64,000 bases of DNA from Nitrospira japonica (GCF_900169565.1 NZ_LT828648.1:248001-312000); one strand, 5' to 3'; positions 43,800-52,828 are shown, numbered from the stretch's first letter. The notes: generated from the letters alone by a model not told the origin. A program made the numbers and translations.

Positions 43800-45842
43800 C
43801 TATTGACAGCCTGGACGATCGCTATCGTTTACCCAAAACGTGTACTTCTCGCAATCGTCGGCTGCCGGAGGACGCGCCGCTGGAATCTGCTTCGACACTG
43901 GGGGTAAGGTTCGTAGATAGGCAATGATGGCGCGGAGGTCGACCTCGTCCCAATTCGACGCAAAATCCCAGATCATGCCCTGCCAGTGAAGCGTGCGGCC
44001 GTCGGGGGTCACTCCGCTGCGGATGGCACGAGCGATCTCCCGATCGCTCCACGCACCAATTCCGGTCGTGCGGTCCGAGGTGATGTTCCTGGTCCATAAG
44101 GTACCAAAGGCTTTCCAGCTAATCTTGAGCCCGCCGTAGCCTTCCGGACGGTGGCAGAATGCGCACGAGGCGACGGTGAAGAGCAGGCGCCCGCGCGTGA
44201 CCAATGTGGCCTGTTCTGGAGACGGAAGCGCGTTGACGTTGGGAGTTGGAATACGATCCAAAACCTGACGAGCGACCCGTTCAGGGGGCAGGAAACCGAC
44301 AGCGGGAAGGTGATACACCAACCAGCCGAGCAGGAAGCTTGCAAGAATGACGAAGACGATTCCGGCTCTCTTCCACCCGTGTCCAAGCTCTCGTGGCCCG
44401 TCACGCATTTCAGCGAAGCCGAATGCCACGATGCCCAGGATCAGGATGACCCATTGGGTGTTGATGAGAGCGGCTTGTGGCCAACCACGCGCAGCGACGT
44501 CTCCAGTTTGTCCGAAGTTGCCTTCAACGAATGTCAGGACGGCTGGTGGAAACGCGGGCCATCGAGGATCCTTAAGTTTCATGCCGAACGTTTCTAAGAC
44601 GCCGTAATGCAGCGGAGGGGGGATCCGGCTCGTGACTGGCGGCAGTGATTTCAAAAAACTGGCAATCGCGTTGGCATCCTCATCGGGCAAGGCGTGCAGA
44701 AAATTCCACGGCATGTCGAGGACATTCAGAATCCGATCTGGGGTATGGCCGTTTCTCAAAGCCTCAATAATTTGCCCGTTGCTCCATGCACCCAGTCCGG
44801 TCGTGCGATCGCCGGTCAGGTTCCGGCTGACCAGATGCCCATGTGCACCCACGTCAACCCGCATCCCACCAGCTAAATAAAAGTCATCGCTCCTATAGAT
44901 GCCAGTCCGGTTGATCTGTGTGTGGCACAGGCCGCACATCTGAGCATGAACCAAGTACGCCCCACGTTTGATCGGATCGGCGGACTGTCCGGGCCCATCG
45001 AGAACTCCCCCCGGTTCCCAGGGGGCCGTACGTGCTAGCGAAAGGACATAGTTGACGACGTCCCAACGCTGCGTCGGGCTTAACACGGTTTCAAATGCGG
45101 GCATAGGACTCGGCGCCAGTCCTATGGTAATCCGCAACCAAATTTGCTCCGGATTAAGACCTCCACGAAATGTCCACGGCGCGGAGAGGTCGCGCGACAT
45201 GATCGTATGGCCGTTCGTATCTTTCATCGGAATCAGGCCCCGTCCTTGGGGGCCATGGCAGACGCTACATCCAGCTCCGACAAAGTATGCCTTCCCACGT
45301 TCCAGGCTGGCCGCATCGCCTGGGACCTGAGGCGAGATCTGAAGCGGTTGAGGCGGGGTCTTCTGAAAGACCGGAGACAGCGTCTTGATGTGAGCCACGA
45401 CTTCGCGGATCTCTTGTTCCGTTAACAGATCTCGCCAGTACGGCATGGCACTTGCGGTCAGCCCGTTCGTCACGACGCGAACCAAATCCTCGTCGGTTGG
45501 CGGTTGTCCAGGCGGCGTCGACTTGTACTTGAATTGGCCTTGAGTGAAATCGCGTGGGTGGGGAATTAGCGAAGGGGCGGCCGGTCCGTTCCCTCGACCG
45601 TCCGGCCCATGACAGACCGCGCATCGCTGGGCGTAGATCCTTGGGCCGGGTGGCGTGTCAGGGGGTAGGCCGGTGCCTGGTGGCCAAACAAGGTCAGCAT
45701 AGTGAGCCGGATCCGGTTGCCACAACTCAACGGGATCAGCATAACCGATTCGAGCGTACAGCGAACGCGTGACGTCTAGAAGGAGGAGGAGTCCGAGCGT
45801 GACCAGTACAACACGTTTCCGCGAAAGCGACATCCAGCCCAT
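43800..45842 (-). CDS. Membrane-bound four-haem cytochrome c fusion
   Basis: A 680-residue protein with four CxxCH sites: CAVCH (74-78), CSVCH (192-196), CGLCH (303-307) and CAFCH (560-564). The N-terminal segment VVLVTLGLLLLLDV anchors it. Two more hydrophobic segments (about 462-477 and 493-512) separate haem domains 1-3 from domain 4. Domains 3 and 4 resemble the cytochrome subunits of periplasmic alcohol/sugar dehydrogenases (NLTGDRTTGLGAWSNGQI versus NITSDRTTGIGAWSDREI). It should pass electrons in the periplasm; its donor and acceptor are unknown. The ATG at 45842 (GAGG upstream) is preferred to TTG 45908. Confidence 0.82.
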   Translation of the reverse strand: MGWMSLSRKRVVLVTLGLLLLLDVTRSLYARIGYADPVELWQPDPAHYADLVWPPGTGLPPDTPPGPRIYAQRCAVCHGPDGRGNGPAAPSLIPHPRDFTQGQFKYKSTPPGQPPTDEDLVRVVTNGLTASAMPYWRDLLTEQEIREVVAHIKTLSPVFQKTPPQPLQISPQVPGDAASLERGKAYFVGAGCSVCHGPQGRGLIPMKDTNGHTIMSRDLSAPWTFRGGLNPEQIWLRITIGLAPSPMPAFETVLSPTQRWDVVNYVLSLARTAPWEPGGVLDGPGQSADPIKRGAYLVHAQMCGLCHTQINRTGIYRSDDFYLAGGMRVDVGAHGHLVSRNLTGDRTTGLGAWSNGQIIEALRNGHTPDRILNVLDMPWNFLHALPDEDANAIASFLKSLPPVTSRIPPPLHYGVLETFGMKLKDPRWPAFPPAVLTFVEGNFGQTGDVAARGWPQAALINTQWVILILGIVAFGFAEMRDGPRELGHGWKRAGIVFVILASFLLGWLVYHLPAVGFLPPERVARQVLDRIPTPNVNALPSPEQATLVTRGRLLFTVASCAFCHRPEGYGGLKISWKAFGTLWTRNITSDRTTGIGAWSDREIARAIRSGVTPDGRTLHWQGMIWDFASNWDEVDLRAIIAYLRTLPPVSKQIPAARPPAADDCEKYTFWVNDSDRPGCQ

Positions 45843-46004
45843 GAGCTGAAAACCTCGCAGGAACTTTGTTGCCAATATATTCTGAGCTCGGGAAAGAATC
45901 CCTGTCAACTGGAGCGAACAGGATCAGTGTGCGATGCTTCCGAGGATGCTGGCCCCGTGTGGCTAGACCCCAGATCGGAACCTTCAAATGCCGTGTGTGC
46001 AGGC

Positions 46005-46130
46005 CTATCGTCTAGTGCCGAGGTCGGTTCGTGGGCAACCCTCCACATAAAGTGCATGACGTTTCCGTCCTTGTCGGTACGCGTAAATACAGAGGCGCAA
46101 CTCCTCCGCGAGTTCCTCTGGTGTCGACAT
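46005..46130 (-). CDS. Possible 41-residue protein
   Basis: A short frame, MSTPEELAEELRLCIYAYRQ then GRKRHALYVEGCPRTDLGTR. GGAG sits very close to the ATG. The helix-like first half looks protein-like, but length and spacing make it uncertain. It lies in the gap between the cytochrome and the frameshifted repeat-protein gene. Confidence 0.3.
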   Translation of the reverse strand: MSTPEELAEELRLCIYAYRQGRKRHALYVEGCPRTDLGTRR

Positions 46131-46186
46131 CTCTCCACAAATGAAAGTGGTTGGGGATTTATTTGTCCGGACCATCCACAGGTTGT

Positions 46187-46638
46187 CTATCGACCCCCTT
46201 CAATTCGCCAGCCGTTCCCCAACCGATTTCTAGGGCTGTCAGGGTTGAGAGCATTCCCCGGTCCCAAGGGATTGTTGAGCGAATCGGGAGACAGCGGACT
46301 CCCATACCGGCCAAGCGGATTATTGATCGAATCCGGATCCAGGGTGTTAGTGCTCAACTTCCCACGGTAATGACCTTCCCGGTCGTACAACCGTGGCGCA
46401 TCGGTGGCCAAAGGATTGGTCGCCGAATAGGGACTGATCGGGCTTCCATATGGGCTTAGCTCATTTCTGAGACTGGTCGGGCTGAGCGCGCCGTGAGGGC
46501 CGACGTCGTTGAAGATGGAGCTTGGATCAGTGGATTGTCGCTCAGATCGCCGAGGTATTCAGCGTGAGCAAGAGGCGCCAGCCAGACGAAGGCCACGACG
46601 AGTATCCACATGGGGCACCTCCTGGCGAATGCGGACAT
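46187..46638 (-). pseudogene. Frameshifted secreted NPLG-repeat protein
   Basis: Frame 1 runs from ATG 46638: signal peptide (MWILVVAFVWLAPLAHA) and EYLGDLSDNPL. One base is then missing at about 46528-46529. The next frame continues without a break as DPSSIFNDVGPHGALSPTSL, NPLATDAPRLYDREGHYRGKL, DPDSINNPLGRYGSPLSPDS and NPLGPGNALNPDSPRNRLG to the stop at 46187. Joined, this is a typical small exported protein with (S/D)PDSxxNPxG repeats that starts YLGDLS after the signal. There is no homopolymer or slippery motif at the break, so a real mutation or a sequencing error is more likely than programmed shifting. It begins five bases after the truncated integrase stop. Confidence 0.7.
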
Positions 46639-46642
46639 GATC

Positions 46643-47146
46643 CTACGAGGTTGTCGCTATCACCGTCACTACGAGTTGGCTGACCAGTTTTTCCATCGGC
46701 CACTTCCGCACGTCAACTAAGCCGGCCATCAGGAGTGCGTCCGCCTCCTTCTCGATCTTGCGGTAGTCGTTGCCAAGTAAGGCTTCGTGAGCCTCATCCG
46801 ACATGATGTCCGGGCACGCTACATAGTCGTCCCGCTGTTGGTCAGAGATGGGACCAGCCAGTACCCGGCAGTCCTCAGCATAGTCCAACTCCGACTCCAG
46901 CCAGTGGGAGACGAGGATGTCCCGTTCTTCGTTGGTCATACGGTCCCCATACTTCTTCAGGGTGACAAAGAGTCGCTTGGTCTGAGCCTCGAACTGCGCG
47001 GAGCGTGCGGAGGCCTCGTCCTGATCAGCCGTTCTGAGGCTTCTCCAGACTTCTACACGACCCTTGAAATGCTGTCGAAGCTTTCGAGGAATGTGAACGC
47101 GACGATAGAACGTTGGACGGGAGGAATGCCGAAAAACTGTAGACAT
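46643..47146 (-). pseudogene. Truncated tyrosine recombinase (integrase), N-terminal part
   Basis: A 167-residue frame beginning MSTVFRHSSRPTFYRRVHIP, RKLRQHFKGRVEVWRSL, TADQDEASARSAQFEAQTKR. This is the start of a phage-type integrase (the arm-binding/DUF6538-like segment) found in tRNA-targeted elements. The SAM-like and catalytic domains with the R-H-R-Y residues are missing; the frame ends abruptly in QLVVTVIATTS. The start codon is 101 bases from the attachment repeat at 47247, the usual position for such a gene. It shows that the outer unit was once mobile by site-specific recombination and is now immobile unless helped in trans. Confidence 0.7.
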
Positions 47147-47246
47147 AGAACCCCCCAAACACCGTAGCTCATGTGGATAAGAGCTACAATTCCGTGAGGG
47201 ATCTGCGTGCGAATCGTCTCTGCTGGAGCGTATTTTGTGAGCTTTC

Positions 47247-47265
47247 TGGTGTCCCCAACGGGATT
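47247..47265. repeat. Middle attachment-site copy
   Basis: 19 bases identical to the tRNA-Glu 3' end (52609-52627) and to 39817-39835, in the same orientation. With the outer copy the similarity runs on to 47280. It is the junction between the two island units and lies beside the integrase remnant. Confidence 0.8.
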
Positions 47266-47402
47266 GGAGGGCTTTTGTAACGGTCCTGATCGCTCATGGG
47301 GTATCTCTTTCCGGGGGTTTGTGAATGCGGCATGAACTGCGATTTACGACTTTCCAGAATCCAACATCAGACGACCTAACCTCACAAGAAAACTCGTCCT
47401 CC

Positions 47403-47444
47403 GTGGAGTGAGGGCTACCAATATATTGGCAACCCTCACTCCAC
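47403..47444 (-). terminator. Long hairpin after the SBBP gene
   Basis: Perfect 12-pair arms (47403-47414 and 47433-47444) enclose a second palindrome CCAATATATTGG. On the minus strand a TTTT run follows about 12 bases later. It lies 46 bases beyond the stop of the SBBP-repeat gene and should end its transcript. Confidence 0.6.
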
Positions 47445-47489
47445 TGGCATTCGATTTAGCACCTTACTATCTCTTAAGGCCCACTTCCG

Positions 47490-50279
47490 TCACGGAGCAA
47501 ACGTTCCAACAAACGCCGCAGGACGGTCTGTGGCATCAAAATAGAGCCGGAGCCCCACCGCATTATTATGACTGCCTCCGGGCCCGGAACACTTGGTAGA
47601 GTCGGGGTTGGTTCCGATCCGCGCAGAGACCTTCAGGCTCAGAACATCGGTGGTCCCATTGAAACTCACTGCAGGGAATGCGGGAAAAGCGACACCGACC
47701 GCTGTCGCGAGATTCTCATTTCGCGTCACACCGGTAATACAGCGCGTCAGCCCTTCAACCACTAGAGTCGCGTTCTTGTATACCTCGGCGCGCACATCAA
47801 ATTGAGTGCCTTGATCGTCGCTATTCTTGAGCCCCACCCATACTTGAAGAGCGCTGAGTGTCGTGAGGTTTCCGTTGTTTGGCGTCGGGAGACTGGTAGC
47901 CCATGTACCAATTTCTTTCCAAAGATTGCCCCCATTGAACTTAAGACCGGCTGAATCCCGATACTTGGGAGCCGTCGCGGTAGGGGCAGTGGCATTCACA
48001 AAGAGGGTTGGCGGATTAGCGTTCGGGCCATTCCCGTGCAAGAAATAGTCGGCTATTTCAGGCGGAACTGCTGTAGCAATCTTGGCTACAAAACCGTCTT
48101 CAAGTCCACCGCCATAAGTGGGCTGGAGCGGGGTATGCGTCGTGAAGTCGCTTGCTCGAGTAACACCCGTTACATAGACATTCTCTTGGGAATCTACGGT
48201 AATCCCTAACCCACCACTAACGCCTGTGCTCCCTGTGAAAACCGTGAGGCTCAAGAGGTTGCTTCCGTTGGCATCAAGCTTTGCAACAATGACATGGTTG
48301 AAGGGAGCGCCTAGTGAGCAGCGGTCAATCTGCAACGGATGCGAGAAGTCAGGGATACGACATGAGTTTGTTGGGCCGGTGAGGTAAATGCGATCCGCCG
48401 GATCCAATGCGACGACCGAACCAAAATCGTCACCAACGCCTCCGAATAGAGTGGAGAAAATCAACGCGGTTCCCGTTGAATTGATCTTTGTGACGAAGTA
48501 ATCGTGAGCGGCGAGCGTTGATTGGAATGGAGTACCGGCCAGCGGGAAAGTCGATGATCCGGTGACGCCTGATACGACAGCATTTTCTGCGCTATCCAAT
48601 GCCAGTCCTGCCGCTAATTCATCACTGCTGCCACCTAGATAGGTTGAATAGATTAGCTGTGTGCCTGTAGGGTTTAGCTTTGCTACGATTGCATCAACGA
48701 GGCCTCCAAACGTCGGCTGAAAAGAAGTAAGCGCAGAGATCGAGCTTCCCGCCGTGCCGGGAAAATCACTCGAGAATGATCGACCAGCAACATGGGCATT
48801 TCCTGATGAATCCACACGGACCTTTGCAAGTTCATCTCTATCATTTCCTCCCAAGTATGTGGCATAGACGATTTGTGAGGAAGAGATGTCTAACTTCGCG
48901 AGAAAGCCATCCTGCACACCTCCACCATAAATGGACTGAGCAGAGCTGGGTGTAACACCCGGGAGGCTGGTCGAATTCGTATTTCCCGCGAGATGAACAA
49001 TTGAACCGCTTGCATCGACGGCGATTGACCTCGGGTTCTCTTGACCAGAACTTCCATAGAAAGTCGAATACAATAAAGTTGACGCGTTAGAATCAAATTT
49101 TGAGATGAACGCGTCGGCGCTACCGCCGTGAACAGGTTGAAGCGCCCCAGGTGTGATGGGAAATGTTGATCCACTTGTGCTTCCGGTCAACCATACATTT
49201 CCTGCGCCATCAAGAGCTACAGCAGGCGTATTGTCACTAAAGGTCCCCCCTAAATAGGTCCAAACAAGCAAAGAGCCGCTTGGACTCACTTTCAGAAGAA
49301 ACACGTCAAGCGAACCGTTGTAACTCGAGTCATAAGGTATCCCGACGACAGGTAAAGTAAGTGCGCTAAAGGCATGTCCGACGACCCACGCATCACCAGA
49401 GGAATCGACGGCAACATCGTGGGCATTGTCAATTCCTAATCCTCCTATGAAAGACGAGTAGATTATTACAGGGTCGATCACAATTGTCATGTTTGTGTCA
49501 TACGCTGCGAGTTGGATGCCAACCTCGCTCTCTGAACTGGTGGAAATTATGTAGTTCGCCTCTACAAGTGTCTTATGTCCATCCGCTCCTAGCTGGTACA
49601 CAACCGGTTTCTGCAGCTTTACTTCCCCGAGTGCCGTGGTCAGCAACAGATCTCCGCTCTTGGCCAAGTGAACATTCGAGTTGCCTTTGAACGCCAGCCT
49701 AATCTGAGTCGGATCGGCCCCTGGAGATACAATGAAATCGTATTCAAGCCGACCTTGGTTGCCGTAATAGGCGACGTCGATGCCCGGATACACATCCTTG
49801 TAATGCACCTGTGCGTAGGTCGGAATCTTTGTGTGCCACTTAGTGGGATCGGGGCCAATGAAGTAGTTGACGATCCCGGGTAGTTGGTCCAATCCTTCGA
49901 TCGCTGGATTTGGGTTAACTCCCTCTAATGCCATCCGCACGATGCTCTGCTTGATGGGTGCAGACTCCGTCTTCATGCCGAGATCATCTGTATTCGTCAG
50001 TGGCTCACGTTGCTGAAGCACCATCACAGATTCGGTTGGGGTGAGGAATAAGGTGTAGCCGTTTCCGCGGGAGATGAATTTTACGGAATCATCCGTCTGA
50101 CCCTGATTGGCTTCAAAACTCAAAGGTGCCTTCATAAGAGGGGCAATTACTTGCGCGCTATTCAATGGAGGGTTCATTGACGGCGGATGACTAGCCGCTT
50201 CGCAGATTAGGGGAGTTATCCAACCGATTACCAGGACTGTCACGACCCCAAGTTGCCTTGCTCCCTGCAAGTTTCTCAT
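47490..50279 (-). CDS. Secreted SBBP beta-propeller repeat protein
   Basis: A 929-residue protein. A signal peptide (MRNLQGARQLGVVTVLVIGW... CEAAS) is followed by the N-terminal domain usual for this family (about 45-270, LSFEANQGQTDDSVKFISRG; KDVYPGIDVAYYGNQGRLEY; DPVIIYSSFIGG). About eight SBBP-type repeats (270-760) then follow, each with a YSTYLGG-like strand, D..G...V.G.T.S..FP and G..DAFV.K. The C-terminal part (about 770-929) is a separate beta-rich domain with two cysteines (TRCITG, TKCSGPGG). These propellers are extracellular; binding partners are unknown. AAAGGAG eight bases before ATG 50279 sets the start. It is the largest cargo of the inner island unit. Confidence 0.88.
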   Translation of the reverse strand: MRNLQGARQLGVVTVLVIGWITPLICEAASHPPSMNPPLNSAQVIAPLMKAPLSFEANQGQTDDSVKFISRGNGYTLFLTPTESVMVLQQREPLTNTDDLGMKTESAPIKQSIVRMALEGVNPNPAIEGLDQLPGIVNYFIGPDPTKWHTKIPTYAQVHYKDVYPGIDVAYYGNQGRLEYDFIVSPGADPTQIRLAFKGNSNVHLAKSGDLLLTTALGEVKLQKPVVYQLGADGHKTLVEANYIISTSSESEVGIQLAAYDTNMTIVIDPVIIYSSFIGGLGIDNAHDVAVDSSGDAWVVGHAFSALTLPVVGIPYDSSYNGSLDVFLLKVSPSGSLLVWTYLGGTFSDNTPAVALDGAGNVWLTGSTSGSTFPITPGALQPVHGGSADAFISKFDSNASTLLYSTFYGSSGQENPRSIAVDASGSIVHLAGNTNSTSLPGVTPSSAQSIYGGGVQDGFLAKLDISSSQIVYATYLGGNDRDELAKVRVDSSGNAHVAGRSFSSDFPGTAGSSISALTSFQPTFGGLVDAIVAKLNPTGTQLIYSTYLGGSSDELAAGLALDSAENAVVSGVTGSSTFPLAGTPFQSTLAAHDYFVTKINSTGTALIFSTLFGGVGDDFGSVVALDPADRIYLTGPTNSCRIPDFSHPLQIDRCSLGAPFNHVIVAKLDANGSNLLSLTVFTGSTGVSGGLGITVDSQENVYVTGVTRASDFTTHTPLQPTYGGGLEDGFVAKIATAVPPEIADYFLHGNGPNANPPTLFVNATAPTATAPKYRDSAGLKFNGGNLWKEIGTWATSLPTPNNGNLTTLSALQVWVGLKNSDDQGTQFDVRAEVYKNATLVVEGLTRCITGVTRNENLATAVGVAFPAFPAVSFNGTTDVLSLKVSARIGTNPDSTKCSGPGGSHNNAVGLRLYFDATDRPAAFVGTFAP

Positions 50280-50348
50280 GATTGCTCCTTTGGTTATGTG
50301 CGATCTCTCATAGATCCGCACGTTCTGCAAGGACTAGCTAACATGGTA

Positions 50349-50390
50349 GAAAAAAGGCTGACGCACCCGAGTTCGGGGAGGTCAGCCTTC
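50349..50390 (-). terminator. Rho-independent terminator after the YezD-like gene
   Basis: On the minus strand AAGGCTGAC ... GTCAGCCTT (arms 50381-50389 and 50354-50362) with an inner CCGA/TCGG pairing, directly followed by TTTTTT. This is a textbook intrinsic terminator, separating the small gene from the SBBP gene. Confidence 0.85.
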
Positions 50391-50430
50391 GTGCCGCCAG
50401 TTGGGCTTTGCCAACTACGTGTCGATCTGG

Positions 50431-50622
50431 CTACGCTCTGTGGATTGCCACATGTTGTTGGAACGCCGCTTGCTGATGCGGGTTCAGTTCCTGATTCACC
50501 GACATGCCTTGGACTCCACCTTGTGTGAATCGAATAGTCACCGTGCCGGTATAGCCATGCTCAGAAAGCTTACGGAGCGTTTGCTCGGCCCATTGCATCG
50601 TCGGCTTCACATCTCCCATCAT
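50431..50622 (-). CDS. Small YezD/DUF2292-like protein
   Basis: A 63-residue protein; the core TLRKLSEHGYTGTVTIRFTQ followed by GGVQGMSVNQEL matches the short beta-hairpin pattern of the YezD/DUF2292 group (helix, G-x-V/I-x-I, then Gly-Val-x-x-hydrophobic). GGAGGAGG stands just before ATG 50622. It has its own strong terminator. Such proteins are cytoplasmic and of unknown role, often beside sulfur-metabolism genes; no such genes are seen here. Confidence 0.6.
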   Translation of the reverse strand: MMGDVKPTMQWAEQTLRKLSEHGYTGTVTIRFTQGGVQGMSVNQELNPHQQAAFQQHVAIHRA

Positions 50623-50904
50623 CCTCCTCCATACGAAGCGGAGTGAAAACTCTTACCCGTCGGAATTAGGCTGTAACTCCAGATCTCCAGGTTGAGCACT
50701 GGCTCCACGTATGTCGAATTCAATCTAAGCGTTTCGTGTTTGTCATGGGGAATGACAAAGGGTAACGCGGTTCCTGCAGGATCACGTGCAGGGCCTCAGT
50801 CACTGTATTACGCTAAATCGTGCGTATCATGCGAAGGAATGAGGCTCTATTTCTATGCGCCATCCGGCGTAGGTAGAATAATTTATTTGCTGCAGGCTGT
50901 ATCC

Positions 50905-51111
50905 TCATAAATGGAGGTGCTTTCCATCCTGATGGATGAAGACGATGGCTTCCGCTCGCGTCTGTACCCCTAGGCATTGATAAATTCGCTGCAAGTGCTT
51001 CTGAACTGTCCTCGGACTGATTGACTCCTTTTCGGCAATTTCCTTGTTTGACATGCCGTGAATAAGCCATTTGAGAATCTCTTGTTCCCGCTTGGTTAAA
51101 TCATTACCCAT
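50905..51111 (-). CDS. Stand-alone LuxR-type helix-turn-helix protein
   Basis: A 68-residue protein that is essentially one GerE domain: LTKREQEILKWLIHGMSNKE, IAEKESISPRTVQKHLQRIY, QCLGVQTRAEAIVFI. No receiver or ligand domain is present upstream in frame. It may be a natural small LuxR regulator or the surviving end of a larger gene. Its recognition helix is nearly the same as that of the divergent LuxR gene at 51.3 kb, so both may bind similar sites. ATG at 51111. Confidence 0.75.
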   Translation of the reverse strand: MGNDLTKREQEILKWLIHGMSNKEIAEKESISPRTVQKHLQRIYQCLGVQTRAEAIVFIHQDGKHLHL

Positions 51112-51291
51112 TGGTCAGGCCATTTATCCCTTACAGGAAACCGACTGTACTCGTAAGAGATACCATGGCTCCATACGTCACCAGGCGTAAATACTTATAC
51201 CTATACAATGATGATGCATGCCTATTTGCATTTCCTCGTAGGATTCAGGACAATGCGCGGCACGCTGCTCCAGGCATAACCAAGGGAATGC

Positions 51292-52404
51292 TTGGTGAAT
51301 AGGCTCACCCACCACTCCACAAGGCAGGCGCTAGAGTTTCTTCGCGAGCTATATGTTCTTCGCTCGTGGGACGCCCTTACCACACATATCGTGGAATCGA
51401 TTCCGACACTAATCCCGACTGGTATTTGCTCCTACAACGAAATGAGCTCTCGCCGTCGACACGCCACGTACAAGATGTGGCCCGCAAACCGAACGATGAT
51501 TCCTGATGCTCCGGAGATCTTGGGGCTATATTCTCACCAACATCCTTTAGTAACGCACATGGAGCGCACCAAAGATTTCAGATCTCAAAAAATCACGGAC
51601 TTTCTTTCTCAGCGACAATTCCGCACAACAGAGCTCTTTAACGAGCTATATCGACCGCTACAGATTCCCTACAACATGGCAGCTGGTCTCGCATTGGACC
51701 GCAATTGTCTCGTTGCTCTTGCCCTCAATCGTGATGGAAAAGATTTTACGCCTGACGAGTTGGCTATCCTGGAACTTCTCCGACCACATGTGCGGCAGGC
51801 ATTTGCAAACGCCAGCACCGTCACCAGCATGCTCGAGGAATTATCAGCACTCAATCGAGCGATGGAGGAGATCGATCGTGCGCTTCTCGCCTTTACGGAG
51901 GAAGGACGGATTCAATGGGCTACGAGTCGAACCCGGCGAATGATGAAAGAATACGGATTTCCTTGCCAACGCCCTTCAAAATGGCTACCAAGTCCTCTGC
52001 GCGAATGGACAAAAAGCGCACTCGAGAAATTGAATCGTTCGAGCGACTTCCCGTCTGCTCTCCAACCCCTCATCATCGCCAAAGGTGATCGCAGTCTGAT
52101 CATTCGGTTGGTGCGGGACGGCATCAGATTGCTGCTATTTTTCGATGAGGTTAGCGCAGAGTGCAGCGTGGAAGAACTCGAGTCACTCGGACTAAGTCGT
52201 CGTGAGACAGAGATTTTGTCTTGGGTGGTTCAGGGGAAAACCAATCCCGAGATCGGAGCGATTCTGAGCATCAGCTCCCGGACCGTCCAGAAGCACCTAG
52301 AACACATTTATAACAGGCTAGGGGTAGAGAACCGACATGCGGCAATTATCACGTCAATGGCAGTGCTGCGGCGAGAACGCGCCGGCTGTATCGCAGGCAG
52401 GTGA
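51292..52404 (+). CDS. LuxR-family regulator with N-terminal sensor domain
   Basis: A 370-residue protein. The first ~290 residues are a sensor-like region (GAF/PAS-like in outline: FTPDELAILELLRPHVRQAFANA, then a long linker helix and a second alpha/beta part). The C-terminal GerE domain reads LGLSRRETEILSWVVQGKTN, PEIGAILSISSRTVQKHLEH, IYNRLGVENRHAAIITSM. The start is uncertain: TTG 51292 or GTG 51295, both after AAGGGA. It is divergent from the 68-residue LuxR protein and is the last gene before the tRNA, so it may control the inner unit. Confidence 0.75.
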   Translation: MVNRLTHHSTRQALEFLRELYVLRSWDALTTHIVESIPTLIPTGICSYNEMSSRRRHATYKMWPANRTMIPDAPEILGLYSHQHPLVTHMERTKDFRSQKITDFLSQRQFRTTELFNELYRPLQIPYNMAAGLALDRNCLVALALNRDGKDFTPDELAILELLRPHVRQAFANASTVTSMLEELSALNRAMEEIDRALLAFTEEGRIQWATSRTRRMMKEYGFPCQRPSKWLPSPLREWTKSALEKLNRSSDFPSALQPLIIAKGDRSLIIRLVRDGIRLLLFFDEVSAECSVEELESLGLSRRETEILSWVVQGKTNPEIGAILSISSRTVQKHLEHIYNRLGVENRHAAIITSMAVLRRERAGCIAGR

Positions 52405-52608
52405 CCTTCTCATGAGCAGAATGTTCGCCACACATTGGCGACTCTACCGTACTAAGAGGCACTATTTACTATTGATAATTTCACAACGGGTGCCTATCCG
52501 CTGGGACGAGGACCAAGCTCGAAAATCCCAGAGTAAATACCGTCCAGACAGGTGGTTCTGATTTTGCTGCGGAGAGGAAAAGCTTTTTGCAGACTACGTA
52601 TTTCTACC

Positions 52609-52686
52609 TGGTGTCCCCAACGGGATTCGAACCCGTGTTGCCGGCTTGAAAGGCCGGCGTCCTAGGCCAGGCTAGACGATGGGGAC
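52609..52686 (-). tRNA. tRNA-Glu (anticodon TTC)
   Basis: On the minus strand the gene begins GTCCCCATCGTCTAGCC. Acceptor arms are GTCCCCA/TGGGGAC with discriminator A and encoded CCA. The anticodon arm GCCGGC-CTTTCAA-GCCGGC gives TTC, and the T arm is ACGGG-TTCGAAT-CCCGT. All arms pair fully. Its 3' end is the insertion target of the island; the whole gene is intact because the repeat restores the end on recombination. Confidence 0.97.
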
Positions 52687-52828
52687 CCGAGTGGCAGGCT
52701 ACCGAGAGACTGGACTCTTATCACACTCTGGGCCGACCTGTCACTAGACGATCGCTCCAGGTCGCGTTTTGCCGTGCATCTGGGGTAGGATGAGCATTCG
52801 GCTTGCCGCCTGGATGAAGGAGTATGAC

